Source: Chrysopilus asiliformis
Lineage: Eukaryota; Arthropoda; Insecta; Diptera; Rhagionidae
NCBI GenBank assembly: GCA_964034945.1
Contig: OZ035960.1
Coordinates: 12,531,457-12,595,456 of the forward strand
Reading direction: 5' to 3'
Length of the DNA stretch: 64,000 nucleotides
Shown: positions 23,787-36,448 of the stretch, piece by piece
Layout: every line of letters begins with the position of its first letter
Numbering within the stretch: position 1 is the stretch's first letter
Notes under the pieces: model-generated
Database searches by the model: none
What the model saw: the letters and a program-made list of their open reading frames with translations, nothing else
Told to the model about the DNA's origin: nothing
Position numbers and translations under genes: made by a program

Positions 23787-25932
23787 TAATAAAATAAAAT
23801 AAATATTTATCTCGCTTTTATTTCTGATACACAGTACCAAAAAACGATTTTTTCCGTTTTTTTTAAATAAAAGCTTTTTTTCTTATTTTATTTGTACTTT
23901 CAGCAAATTAGTGTCAAACATCCGAATAAAATTGTTAAATATATATTTTTTTAAACAGATTTTTATAAGGGAAAATTCATTCAGCAAAACATTAAATCAA
24001 CAAAACACAGCATAATTGGAAAATGTCCATCATGGTAAAATTGTGTAGCCAAAGCGGTTTTGCATTCTCACTCCCATTGCCATTCGGGACGAAATTTCCT
24101 TTTTCGTTTTGCCACAGCCATTTCCAACCACGGTCCCGACGGATATTTTCCGGTATGACAATTTAATCGTTTTATCCTGTTGTTTGCCGGATCTTATTAA
24201 AAATGAATAAATTCCCGCAATTCTGATGCGAAACAAGAAAAACGATTAAAATGTGAAAGGTTGATGTTCAACCTCATTATTTTTGATAAAATGTATATAC
24301 ATATGAAAATGTAGATAAAAATCGTTTCAAAACAGGGTTGATATATAAAGACATTCCCTATTTAATACTACATAATATTTTATGATTTAATTCAATTTTA
24401 TTTGATCACGTACATCATTTGGTTGGTAGTAAATTCGAATCGAATTGTGAATTAAATCAATTGCGCAATTGTTGTGCAAAAATTGAAAAAATCCAGCAAA
24501 CAAAAAAAAAAAAAAATTGAACTGCATTGCTTTCGGGTAATTTTTATAGCTGGTAGGAGGAAATGAAAATGTTTGCCAATTCGATTGAATTCCTGTTGAA
24601 AAAGGCGAAAATTTATTGCCATACTTGAACTTTTGTGAATGAAGCTAAATGCTATGTAGACGAGTATGTAATTGTATGTACTTTTGTTGCTTCTGGAAAA
24701 TATTGATCTCAATGATTGTAGTGTACTGGAGCATATGGCACGTCCGAGTACTTTATTTAAGGTTATTTTGTCGTCGACATTCAACGAAATAAACTCTGTT
24801 GCACAGAAATGTTAAGCATAACACCCACCCGACAAAACAATAACCCTTGCTCGGCTATTAAAAGGGAGTGTTTTATTATATTTGTTGTCCTCTGATTATG
24901 ATGGCGACGGATAATTGAAATTTATAGATGTGGAAAATCTTTTTGGGGAAACATTTTTGCTTAATGCCCAGAGGCGTAGAGAGTGATTAAATGGCACCGA
25001 CTGTATTTACTTCAAGGACAGGCAAGGCCAGGCCAGGCCAGCCACCCAATTTCAACTTCAGATGACATCGAAAATAAATTGTGCATTACTGCTGCTAAAC
25101 AAACTTGGAAATCGTAGCAATAATTAAAAGTCTTTGACAAAAATTTATCATAAAATTTAATGAACTTGAAAATGCCCCAGAGTATCGTAAAAAAATTTTT
25201 TTTTCTCCGGCATTTTTGTTACTTTTGTTTTTGTCCTATTTTTCCTTAAAAGATTTCCTTTTTATTTTCTCCATGGTAGTTGTTGGCACTTAACTCTGTG
25301 GGGGATTTTTGTTGCCATCATGTTTGTTGTTGCTGTTGTTGTTGGTGTTGCCGGTTTTGAGTTGAAATTTATCACAGTCGTTGAAGTAAAGTATATATCC
25401 CTGATATTATTATGGTTATGGCTTTATATTTTCAAATTCACTACAATGGCTGGGGATTGTTTATTTTGGAAAATCCGGAAAGCCATCAGAGTTATGGGGT
25501 TAATGGTGGACGATTTTAGTCAAGGAAGTGCGGGGTACAGCGCTATAAAAATTGTCCATGACTGGAGGCGAGTCTTTTAAAAAGTAATTACTGCTAGTGG
25601 AATGATGTGGTGCTCTGAAATTGTTAAGAATTGTAAGGAGTTTAATATTGTAACTGTGCTATAGATATCAATTCTTGTATATATTATAATAAGCTGATGT
25701 CCTTAAGCTTGTTAGTGGTGATTTAATATATTTTACTGGTTGATTTATTATACTGAAATATTTGAAATATTGCCAAAATTTAAATTCTGCTGAATACTGG
25801 TGAATTAAAAGCATTAGGGACACTTATTACTGGAGTTTTATTATATCGTTTTATTATATCTTATTTATTAGGATAATGATTTTTTAATTAGGTTTCACAT
25901 ATTCAATTCTCAAAATTCAAATATAAACATAT
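23787..25932. other. Non-coding stretch, no gene seen
   Basis: AT-rich. Small open frames (24452-24784 minus, 25320-25580 plus) have low-complexity hydrophobic composition and no recognisable domain. No repeat ends were found. Confidence 0.45.
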
Positions 25933-25955
25933 GAAAAGCTACAATTGCCAGGGGC
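25933..25955 (+). repeat. R1-like 5' fragment
   Basis: AAAAGCTACAATTGCCAGGG matches the first part of the R1 repeat (AAAAGCTATAATTGCCA) but continues GGGGCCAAT in place of ATCTGGCAAT. The same variant occurs at about 57597-57622. The MITE at 25956 starts directly after it. Confidence 0.6.
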
Positions 25956-26210
25956 CAATTGAGGCGTTAAAAGCTAGAGTGGACCGACCCACATGTCGAA
26001 ATCGTGATTTTTTTTGTGTTTGAATCACTATTGCGAGTGAGTTTTTAGATAAAAATGTTTGGTTGACAAAAGAACATTTCAACATTGAGTAAAAGTCCAC
26101 AGAAATTTTTTTTTCCAAAAATTTACAGTTAATAATAGTACAAAAGTGGAAAAGCTTTTTAAAACTCGATTATGTGGCTTGATCCACTCTAGCTTTTAAC
26201 GCCTCAATTG
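25956..26210. mobile_element. 255-bp MITE with perfect 28-bp inverted ends
   Basis: The ends are exact inverted copies over 28 bp, starting CAATTGAGGCGTTAAAAGCT. CAATTG is itself a palindrome, so part of it may be target sequence, and the boundary and superfamily cannot be fixed. No coding capacity. Confidence 0.85.
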
Positions 26211-29200
26211 TCAAATATTCTATATGAGCACATACAAAATTTTTGTTTAAAAAAAATCCATATGTTTTGGAAAGAGGGGAGAAAGAGTGATTCGTTTGTA
26301 TTTTAATGAATAGAACGGTTATGAAAAATCATATTGTAAACACATTTTACCTCCATAATTTTTTTCTTGATAAAGACTACCCGTTTTAGAGAAAAGTGCC
26401 AGAACCGTTTTGTTTGTATGCGGAAGGGGGAGTCCACGTTTGAAAACCCTAGCCAGAAAGCATCTTAATAGAAAGTGTATAAACAGGTGTTATCTTACAG
26501 CTAGTTGGATGTTTTTAACAACAACTTAGAAAAAAATCAAAAATCTAAAGCGTTTCGTAGAATTTTTTGTAGATATGCACAAAAGTTTTGAATTGAATGC
26601 AGAACTGTGGATAAAAGGATAAAATAGCTTTTTATCCGTTTAACACAGGATACAACCAATATTTAAGCTTTAGTTCCAAAAAAAAAAGCTTATTTTCAAC
26701 TAATCAGATGACAAAGCTTTTTGCAAAATTCTGTCGTTGGTGTTAAAAGCTTCAACATACAGTGTTTAAAAGGCGAAATCTAGAGTTCGATAAATTATCA
26801 TGATTTTGGGTGCAATCATATTTTAGCTAAAAGTTAGTTAGTTTTATGATGTTTGATAAAGAGTTCTTGGGTTATTGAGCAAAAAATCTTTATATGCTAT
26901 AAAAATATATGAAAAAAATTTTCATACATCCTTGGTTATGGAGTTCTACCAGGCCGATTTGAAAAATTGATTTGAATTATAAACGTTATTTATGAGTAAG
27001 GCATATGCCACATATACAACCGCCAGCCCGTCAACAGTTTTCTGTTTTTACGTTTTTGTGGCTAAATTATTTTCACCAAAAAATCTCACTGAAATGGAAT
27101 AAATTTTAATTTTCGCAGAAAAGCAATCAAAACTAAATTAAATTCGTCTTGAAAAAATTGGAAAAAAATTGGCTAATGACTGCCAAAAAAAGGGGGAATC
27201 ATGCCAAAAAATAGGAAGTTTTCCCAAAATTTTAGGATAAATTTCCTATTGCGAGTTACGGGTTTAAACTTGTTGTACTTATCTAAAATTTCCCTAAAGC
27301 AGTGCCCGTGGTGTTTGCTCCTTGCGCTCCCTTTCCCTCCCCCTCCCCCTGTCCCACCCTACGGCACGGTACTGCATGATATCCTCTGTAAAGTTTTTTC
27401 GGAAATTTTAATATTAGTAGATTTTACATCTTAATGACAAAGTTTTGAAATTTGGCTTTTATGGGCTTACCACTAAATATGTCACGATCTGAGAAGAGGT
27501 GGTGCGCCCGTGGAAAAAATCGCCAAAAAGTGGAACGAAAAAGGAGTCCGAAAGGTCTTAAATTCGTGTGACCTATTTTATGGGCACCTTTCGGTTAAAT
27601 GTATTATAAGTTCGTAAATTTTAAGGACTAATCCGTCAATTTTTCTATTATCACTATAATCGAATTTGAACAAGTCTTTGTAAAAAACAACTAATTATTT
27701 ACTCAAAATTTAAAAGTGCAAACAATTATTTAAAAAAAAATCTTTTCGACGTTTCTTTTCACGTCCAAAGTGGTGAAATATTTGAATAATTGATATTTGA
27801 GAAGAAATTTTTCGACAGTGAAATTTTCTTTTTTATAAAAAGAAAGTATTGTATGGTGTACAACCCTATTCACACTGACAAAAAAATCATACCTCGCTCA
27901 AAGGACATTCGTTAGTAACCATTTTTGTGGTAGTTTAATACACGTGCCTTCCTTCTTTGATGTTGCCCTAGAAAACTATCCCTTTCTTACTTTACAACGA
28001 TATGCGTGTGTGAAAATCATGCTTTCTTTATCAGATACACGCTGACGATTGCAAGCTCTTTGCAGGGGGTGAAAAGTTTGGCCCACTGCCGGTATTATGT
28101 CGGCGCAGATCGACTTCTTGTCCTTGCCTGTCATTTTATTTTCGGGGTACTAATACCATGAAATGTGCATATATATTTACCGCAAACATTGAGTAAATCG
28201 AAGTCACTGTCGCCATCGTTGCCATGCTCCGATGCAACCCCATTGTCGATGGGGGTGGCTGTTTGTTAGTGGGATGCTTTTTATAGAGTTGTAGTGGTGT
28301 TTTGGAAACTTTTGGTGTTGCTGTAGTACAGAAACTGGTGCTGCCAACATTTCAGTGGAAAATCGTCTGTCGACCAACCACGTCGGTGTTTGCGTACTCG
28401 TGGCCTTGCTTTGACAAGGGAAAATTCAATAGTAGAATTAAAAATTCATCTAACGCACACGGTGTGTCCCGCCGTCAATTCAAATAATCGCCGAAAGCGT
28501 TTTCATTTCTGCCGATGTTAGGTGAAAGTCTGTTTGTTTGCAGTGTAATGATTCAATGCTTTTCTAAAGAAAAATAACCATTTGAAAGGGCAAAAAAACA
28601 CATATCGCAGGTGTTTGACAAATAATTTTCGTGTGATCATTAAAAGCTCTTAAGGCTGGTGTGCTTTTGTTTTCTACTGTGACAAAGTGCCATTTTGACA
28701 GTCAGTACCCAGGAGGCAAATTTTAATTACACTACTTGCGGTTGTCAAATTCAGTTGATATTAAAAAAAAGAGGATATCTTCACACATTTTCCATTCAAC
28801 AGTGGAAAAGGGCAGGGCTGAGAAAAAAATCACACCACCAACATGGCTTTCGGTAAGCTCATTTCGGCAAATATTAAATGGTATTTCGCGGCTTCTCGGG
28901 CTTTCAATGTTGAATTGTGTCGGCGCTTCCAATCGCCCTGAAAATGCATTCAATTTCGTCCTTGAACTTACAACATTTTAAAATGTGCAGCATCCACTTT
29001 TATTTACTAAACTTTTATGCTAGAAAATACGATTCAATTTCCCCCAAAATGAAAGGCATTCACTCCACCCCAAACAATTTTTTGTAACCCATTTCGATTG
29101 ATTTTCCCTCGATTAGAGAATGTTTGAGGCGATGCAGATGTGGAATGATGCTCTTTTAGACGAAATACTATTTTTAAAGACCTAAGTACACTTTATACTA

Positions 29201-30710
29201 TGTTACAGTAATTACTCTACAAGGCGGGTAGGTGGTTCTATTTACGAAACATAGAGAATAGAAGTTTCTTTAATGGAACTAAATATTTTCCATTTTAATT
29301 TTTTGTAAGTTTTATGTCTAACTTCTTGACAAAATTTAAATAAGTATCCAATTTTTTCAGCAGCGTTTAATGGAATTCCCGCTCATCGTGTAAAGTGTAT
29401 GTAAAACGCCATTTCCATGTTTCTATTCTATTCCGTATACCACACATGGTTTTAGTCAGTTTTACAAAATCGGCTGAACTCCCCCACCTCAATCTGAAGG
29501 TCATGTAACCAAAGTTTTGTTGTTCCATTGAAATTTTCCAACAAACTCGCGTAGTTGCGTGATTGTAATTTTGATACGTAAAAAAAAATACTCGGGTTCA
29601 TCCTTTGCTTGTACTCAATGTACGGCGGTTTTATTCAGCTGTATCCGGCCAGAAATCATCTATCCAGCATTTTATCCACATTCCAATCCCTTAAAGGCCC
29701 TAAACTTAACTAAATGTTCGCCCTTCATCCTGAAAGCCGCTTTGAATTAATGATGATGACGATGGTAATGTTGCTTTTTAAATGAGGCTTCTCATGCTCA
29801 GCCGTTCTCTGGGATTTTTATCAGTTTTCGTTTCACGTAAAAAAAAAAGAGGAAAGAAAAACTTTTCCTAGAACTACCCAGTATGACTTTGATCAAATGA
29901 TGGCGTGTAGAAACTGTTGGTTGTGGTTTCCCACTATTTCCATGTATTCGGTAATAATTTTCTTTCGCCTACATATGACTACATTCTGCTGAAGTTTCTT
30001 GCTCCCTTTGCTTAACCTGACTGTTAGTATGAAAATCATTATAGTAATTAGTTTTTTAATAGAGCCCCCTGATGGCAATGTTGAATACGAAAACTTGTGC
30101 AACCATCTGGCTCGACTTAATTCGAGCCATAGCGAATATTAGGCCAGAGACTCGAATAACCTTTGCCCTCAGAACAAATTTTGTGTGTTAACACATTAAC
30201 AATCGACACATGTCGAACGCATTTTTAATGTGTCAGTTATAGACATTATGGCGCCATGCCAATCTACAGCTCCAGTTCGATGTCAATGTACCGAGGACGA
30301 AGACTTTATGGAACTGTGAACATATAGATTAAAGATCTTACGAGCAGAGAAAATTTAATGGGTTTTATTTGAATTTCGACAATAAATAAGATATTTTATG
30401 ATGAAACAGTCCTGTAGAATAAAGGTGACTATACGTCTCGGATTGGTTGGGGCAATTCCGTATATAGGCATGTTGTCTAAACTTTTATGTACAAAAATTT
30501 TAAGTTTTCAAGTTAACACTTTCATTCGGCATTTTATTGAAAAAGTTTAAACCCAGGGAAATACTGGCAAAAACAACTAATAAATATACGCCGCAGGCCG
30601 AATTTTTTCAACTTGAACATTTAATTCAAACTCTAAAACATTATTGGGAAAAGTTTTGTTGTACTTTTTAGTGCATTTTGAAAGTTTTATAAATTGTTTT
30701 TTTATTATTA
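26211..30710. other. Non-coding stretch with one diverged repeat
   Basis: No gene supported. Around 27463-27588 lies a diverged relative of the short TCCATAAAATACG element (CACTAAATATGTCACGATC at the left, GTGTGACCTATTTTATGGGC at the right). A short minus-strand stretch at 28181-28258 has exon-like features but is not called. The 81-aa frame at 28736-28981 has no recognisable domain. Confidence 0.45.
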
Positions 30711-30714
30711 TTAA

Positions 30715-30944
30715 CACGTTCGTGACATTTGCTTTTTCAACTTTTTCTACATTTGGACATCGTGTACCACGGGTGGACTGGTGGGTGGGTGGGTGGGTGG
30801 GTGGATTTGGATTTCGCACTGATATACTTCTTGATAATTTAGAAATAAAAATTTACGTCCACAAAAAAACTACCGCACTATTTACTCGCGTGGTTTTAAA
30901 AAACTGTACATGTACCACCAGTGGTACACGATGTCACGAACGTG
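30715..30944. mobile_element. piggyBac-type MITE with a G-rich core
   Basis: A 230-bp element with perfect 14-bp inverted ends (CACGTTCGTGACAT), flanked by TTAA at 30711-30714 and 30945-30948, the target of piggyBac transposons. A second inverted pair (CATCGTGTACCAC / GTGGTACACGATG) sits inside. The core has a (GGGT)-type run at 30779-30805 able to form a G-quadruplex. Confidence 0.85.
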
Positions 30945-30948
30945 TTAA

Positions 30949-31110
30949 TTTATACTGAATCGGATTCAGCGACCTTAAAAAAACCACAGAAGAGATTTTT
31001 ATCCAGAATATTTGAGAACAAAGATAATCAAGTTATCCTAACTGGACCTTTGTTATCCTTACAAGAACGAAGTAGTCAAAATATCGTATTTTCACCGGAA
31101 CTACGCAATG
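30949..31110 (-). repeat. Diverged copy of the ~120-bp module (reverse)
   Basis: GAATCGGATTCAGCGACC and AAGTTATCCTAACTGGACC match the reverse complement of the module at 22690-23110. Confidence 0.6.
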
Positions 31111-31716
31111 TGGCATAATTTCATTTTTCTAGGTTGGATAGCTTCAGAAATATATATATAGGTGACACAGTCACAAAGTAACTTAATAGAAAGTTTATAA
31201 AAATATGAAGGCGTATTTTAATGTGTCGCTGGCAAATTTTTTTGAAATATATATGCCACAGGTGAATATTCAGAGTATGTTTTACACATTTAGTTATTAT
31301 TTTTTCAAGGTTAATGAATTATAATAAATAATTGAGTAAACCGGGACAAAAGCTTAGTTTCGGGATGCCGGGACAACATTCCTAAATCCGAAACTGTCTC
31401 AGTCATTCCAGGACGTATGATCACCCAATTTTTAACGCTAAACGTTTAAAATATGGATGAGAAAGAAAAGACACGGAAGTCACTCCTCTAGAATGTTAGT
31501 ACGCCTTTTGCGCAGCAGCAAAAAACCTTTCAAATGTTTTGCAATCTTTGTAAATATTCAAGTATAGAAGCAGAGAAACAATTATTACGAAGTTAAAAAT
31601 CCATACTCATCAAAATACCGTTAGCCAGCGAGGAAGCTAGGTAATCTGGTTCTTACGAGGGGCAACTAGCATATAAACTAAAAACAAGCTAGTAGCAGAT
31701 TTTTTCAGAGCTGATA

Positions 31717-32634
31717 AAGGGTGTTTTTTTAGACGTGTGGTTTTCAATCTGCCACTACTTTTTTCGGAGTTGGTCTTTTTGACAGTTGTCACTTGATTTA
31801 TGCTCAGTTTGGTTTGCCATTTCGTCAAACGACCATCAAGCGCGTCACACGTTCGGTGAATGGGCCCAAAACGAGATGGCCACCGATCCCGATTTTCACA
31901 AGAAAATTTTGTTCAGCGATGAAGCTCACTTTTGGTTGAATGGGTACGTCAATAAGCAAAATTGTCGTATTTGGAGGGATGGTAATCCACAAGCCATTCT
32001 TCAGACGCCGTTACATCCTCAAAAAGTCACTGTTTGGTGTGCTCTATGGGCAGAGGGAATCATTGGTCCATATTTCTTCAAAAATGAAGCCGGCCATAAT
32101 GTTACAGTCAATGGGGAACGCTATAGAGCCATGATTAATGACTTTTTCGTGCCTGAATTGGAGGATGTTGATGTGGACGACCTTTGGTTCCAACAAGACG
32201 GCGCTACATGCCATACAGCCAATGAAACAATCAATTTATTGAAGGAAACTTTTGGTGAGCGCATTATCTCGCGTCGTGGGCCTGTGGCGTGGCCTCCAAG
32301 ATCGTGCGATTTAACACCGCTGGACTATTTTTTGTGGGGTTATGTGAAGTCGCTTGTCTACGCAGATAAGCCCGAGACGATTGACGCCTTGGAAGAGAAT
32401 ATTCGGCGCGTTATTGCTGACATACGGCCCCAATTGCTGCAAAAAGTGGTCGAAAATTGGGCCTCTCGGCTGAAATTTATTCGAGCCAGCAGTGGCGGCC
32501 ACTTGCCCGAAATCGTTTTTAAAACATAATGGCAAACCCTTATCTTCATAATAAAGCTAAACTCTTGGCCATAACATTAAATTATATGCGTTTTATTTCT
32601 TCTTGAAAACCCCACGTCTAAAAAAAACACCCTT
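31717..32634 (+). mobile_element. rosa-like (DD41D) Tc1/mariner element, internally deleted
   Basis: Inverted ends AAGGGTGTTTTTTTAGACGT and (inverted) AAGGGTGTTTTTTTTAGACG match over about 30 bp, with the TA target duplicated at 31715-31716 and 32635-32636. Full-length relatives are usually about 1.3 kb; this copy is 918 bp. It still holds a long uninterrupted C-terminal transposase frame, but the DNA-binding half is gone. The ends share the AAGGGTGTTTTTTT start with the second element at 58354-59498. Confidence 0.92.
31786..32529 (+). pseudogene. Truncated DD41D transposase, catalytic domain intact
   Basis: The frame is open for 247 codons, but the first ATG of the conserved part is internal (residue 31) and roughly the first 14 residues are translated 5'-leader sequence, not transposase. 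Homology begins around residue 15 (NDHQARHTFGEWA). The three catalytic aspartates of the RNase-H-like fold are present: D45 in FSDEAHF, D138 in FQQDGATCH, and D180 in LTPLDYFLW, with 41 residues between the last two, which is the DD41D spacing of the rosa group. The C-terminus (SSGGHLPEIVFKT) looks complete. About 115-120 N-terminal residues with the paired-like helix-turn-helix domain are missing, so the deletion joined the leader directly to the catalytic half. The absence of stops or frameshifts suggests the deletion is not very old. It cannot be a functional transposase alone. Family assignment comes from the motifs; no database search was run. Confidence 0.9.
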
Positions 32635-32897
32635 TATAATTGACAAACTTGGAGAAATTTTTCAGATGTGAAAATTCAGTTTTTCACACAATTCTGAGTC
32701 TACTAACTAATTATAAGGTATTTCAATAATTTTCTAAAAGAAATAAAAAATGCCCACTACAAATGTTTCAAAGAATTCGATGAGAAAATCAGAAGAAAAG
32801 CGAGCTTTTTCTAAAAATTAAAATTAGAAAATATAGAAAAAAAATTAGAATTGGAAAACACCGAGATTTTTTTGAGTCGACAATTTTTTCTATTTAA

Positions 32898-33406
32898 GGC
32901 CGCCCTCCATTACCATGACTTTTCCCAACTGCAAAAAAATAGAGACACATTTATGTGAAGACACCTTGGCGAGAAAGGGAGATAAGAATCAACTGCAAAA
33001 ATTTGTCGGCAACTGCAAAAATAATTTCCCCTCTTTTTTTATGGCGATTTTATGGTTGCAGTTGACGGACTTGAACTTTTTTATAGCGATTTCTACTACA
33101 ATCACACATTGTCCCTGTAAGTGAATAGTGAGCACAGACACATACAAAGTGCTATTATAGCGTAGCTGTCATTTTTCATGTAGTTCAAACACACACATGC
33201 AGCTGTAAAGCTTTATTTCTATGCTAATTTGAACCTTATATTCATAGCATAAGGTTTGATATGATTGCTATAAAATTGTTAAACTGGAAGGGAAAGCGTT
33301 TATACTTGTATTAAGTCATTCCTATTTAGATCTATATAAGGCTATCTTGCTCTAGTTTTCTGCATTTTTTTGCAGTTACAGAAGTCATGGTAATGGAGAT
33401 CCTCCT
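32898..33406. mobile_element. piggyBac-type MITE, 509 bp
   Basis: Imperfect inverted ends of about 45 bp share CTCCATTACCATGACTT and AACTGCAAAAAAAT. TTAA lies on both sides (32894-32897 and 33407-33410). The interior repeats AACTGCAAAAA several times. No transposase coding remains. The superfamily rests on the TTAA sites. Confidence 0.75.
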
Positions 33407-33410
33407 TTAA

Positions 33411-35756
33411 CTGCCTACAACTTTTAAACAACGATAGATATAACACCGGCAGTGTTAAAGGGTAGCAAATAGCAAATAAGTAGCAAATTAAACTGTTAGA
33501 GGGTATTAAAAGCATTAACGACATAAAAATTATTCAGTCCCGTTTTATTTAAATCATATATTAAAGGATGCCCGCCATGAGGGGGCTCATGCACTAAAGG
33601 GTTAAAAAAATGGTTCCTCTTTTTTTCATTCCAGTAAATACAATTATGATCATAAGAAACGAATTGTATTGCATATCCCGCATACTATGTATTAAGGCAG
33701 TACTGGCTTCAGATACTGACTTCTAATAGCAATAAAATTTTGTTTCCAAAAATCCTGTACGGATTTATAAACTACCCCATTATAGTTATTGATTAAATTA
33801 ATGAATTAAGGACAGGTGTTTGTCATACCAATAAACATAATTATTGAAAGCAAGTAAATTAAGCTAAATTACATACCACAATTTTCTTTTTATTATTAAT
33901 AAACAAAATAATGGTCTAAATGCTGCTATATTAAATTATCGTAATATTCAAAGTTAATACAAAGGCAATTTAGTATTTTCTTGTATATAATAATATGTGG
34001 TGTTTATTCATTTATTTTATACTCGTATAATGGCCATAGAGCACACAGTTAAGTGCTTCCATTGTAGTATAGCTAAAACACATTATCGATTAAATGATTA
34101 CATGCTCCTCGTTAAATTAAAAACAAAAGGAAAATTCCGAGGTAAAACGAAGGAAGCCAAATATGTTATGGTTCCCGGATATTTGTATATAAAGAAGAGC
34201 ACGATAATTCGCAACTTTGACGTCTTTCTGGAGTTCTTCCTCAACCCCATTATCCTTTCACCCCCATCCATTATATGATACTGTATAGTATAGGTTGGTA
34301 TCTTTTGTTTACATATACGTGCATTATCACAAGCTAATACTGTTGTAGGATAGATACTTGGAATCTACATACCACCTACTAATCGACAGTGTATCATCCA
34401 TTCGGTGAAAATAATTTCTTTAATCACGACCCTGCCAGTCATTTCGGGGTTGATGGAACAGAAATTCTGTTGAGCGATCACTTTGTAGTATACGCCTATA
34501 TTTAGGGAAATTCAAAACCAAATTTATCTCCAACAAATGTACGTAATTGCCTGCGGCTATACGAGTTTAAGGATTTTATATATAAAAAAAACAATGTAAA
34601 AAAACATCAAAAAAATTATCTGCGAACAAGAGTTTTACGAGAATTTTTTCTTCTTTTAAGAATTGTTTTTGTGAAGTAAAGCTGGCCAGTTTAACACAAT
34701 AACTTCTTTCTAAAACACACATAATTAATGGTTTCGCAATGATTTTCTTCTCTGCTGCAGCGCCTATAGTTTTACATGCACTGCGAAGCATCACTGCAAA
34801 TCCCTCGGTCTTCTCCTATTCGTATTCGATTTTTTATATGACGTTGTCTACGCACAATTTGTGGGCCTCATCATATTTGTGAATCCCATAAATTTAAACC
34901 ATGCCTAAATCTTCTTTTGGTAACCGAAAATTTATAAACTTTTTTTAGAAAACGAAAAATTTGAAAATTATATTACGGACCGATTTTCAGATCCCTCCAC
35001 CCACATTGCGGGCATAAGCTCCAATAAATTACGTCACTGATAGGATCGCAATATTTCGAAGTTTTCCAGCGGATGAAGAACAGAGAAAGTGGCAACAGCT
35101 AGACAAAAAAAAGGGAATGTATATTTAGGATTGCAACCTATAATTATGGCTTTTCATTTCCCTTTCCTCTAGTTGAATATTTTAAATCAAATCAGGAAAG
35201 CTATTTTTGTTCCTGAAAAAACAAAACGTCAAGTCCCAGTTTAAGAAGCTGTATTTACAACCCAGCGAAAGGTCAATGTAAAAATACACCATTGGAATTG
35301 ATATAAAAATATAACATTAGAATTTAGATTGTTACTATTTGTAAACATTCCGTCTTTTTACATCTATAAATATAAAAAAAGGTTTTTGCACATCCTTAAT
35401 TATAGAGTTCTGCCGGACCGATTTAAATCATTATTTTTTGCACAAAATTCTAAAAACTTGAGATTTATCCATCTACTATTTATTTGGAGATTTTGAATCC
35501 AATCGAAGCAGATACCAGCGATAATAAAAGACATGTGAAAGGAATATTCACGGCCATTAGTAGAAAGCTTTATCAATAATCTAGTATAGATTTTGTATAC
35601 CAGGGCTGGAATTTCAACTGTTACCGGTGTCGGAATTACGTAAGTAACAATCTCCCAAATTGTCAATCGAAGGTCGCAATTTCCGGGTGATACCTCTTTA
35701 ATTGTCACTTTAAACACAAAGTAATAAATTCTAAAAAACACCAAATTTTTGTACCT
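33411..35756. other. Non-coding stretch, no gene seen
   Basis: A TTAA followed (minus strand) by CCCTTTAGTGCATGAGCCCC at 33580-33605 looks like one end of a piggyBac-type element; no partner end was found. The 93-aa and 114-aa frames at 33997-34278 and 35400-35744 have no recognisable domain. Confidence 0.45.
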
Positions 35757-35759
35757 TTA

Positions 35760-36143
35760 TGCTACATTTACACGAATGACAAATTTGTCATTTTTTTCTT
35801 GTCATTATGTTAATTCCCGTGTAAATGGCATAATTTTTGTAATTTTTTCTGTCAGAAAATGTCAATCTCTCATAAAAGAATGAACTTGTCCATTCTTTTA
35901 TGCCAGATTGTCATTCGTGCAAACGCAATATTAGTTATGACAACTTTAGTATTCAACTTTTGTCATAACTAATATTGCGTTTGCACGAATGACAATCTGG
36001 CATAAAAGAATGGACAAGTTCATTCTTTTATGAGAGATTGACATTTTCTGACAGAAAAAATTACAAAAATTATGCCATTTACACGGGAATTAACATAATG
36101 ACAAGAAAAAAATGACAAATTTGTCATTCGTGTAAATGTAGCA
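35760..36143. mobile_element. Perfect long palindrome (foldback MITE), 184-bp arms
   Basis: Left arm 35760-35943 and right arm 35960-36143 are identical inverted copies in a full base-by-base comparison; the loop is 16 bp. TTA flanks both sides (35757-35759 and 36144-36146), a three-base duplication as made by PIF/Harbinger elements. The arms contain smaller palindromes, such as GAATGACAAATTTGTCATTC at the tips and a CATAAAAGAATG...CATTCTTTTATG pair. No coding capacity. A transcript crossing it would fold into a perfect 184-bp RNA duplex. Confidence 0.97.
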
Positions 36144-36448
36144 TTAGATTTCATGTGTGAATGATTTGGTAATAAATTACAAAATTAATTGTTTTTAGGT
36201 AAAATAAAGAAAATAAGACAGGTCCACCAGAAACGACTTCATTAACAAAGGCAAAAATACATAAACATCAAAATGAAGCAACTGCGTCAATTTTTAAATT
36301 CAAATACTTTTTATGAATTTCTAAGTTTTAAAAAAGACATGCGAAAATGTTCGGTACTAGCCATCCTTAGTGTATGTTTTTGCGAATCAAAAAAATATAC
36401 TTGGAGCCATGCCATTTTAGCAATACTTTATTCTCGGGTAACAATGAA

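Noticed and set aside
33580..33605. A full piggyBac-type element
   Set aside because: Only one plausible end (TTAA-CCCTTTAGTGCATG, minus strand) was found; the GTTAAAGGG at 33455 is not in inverted orientation.
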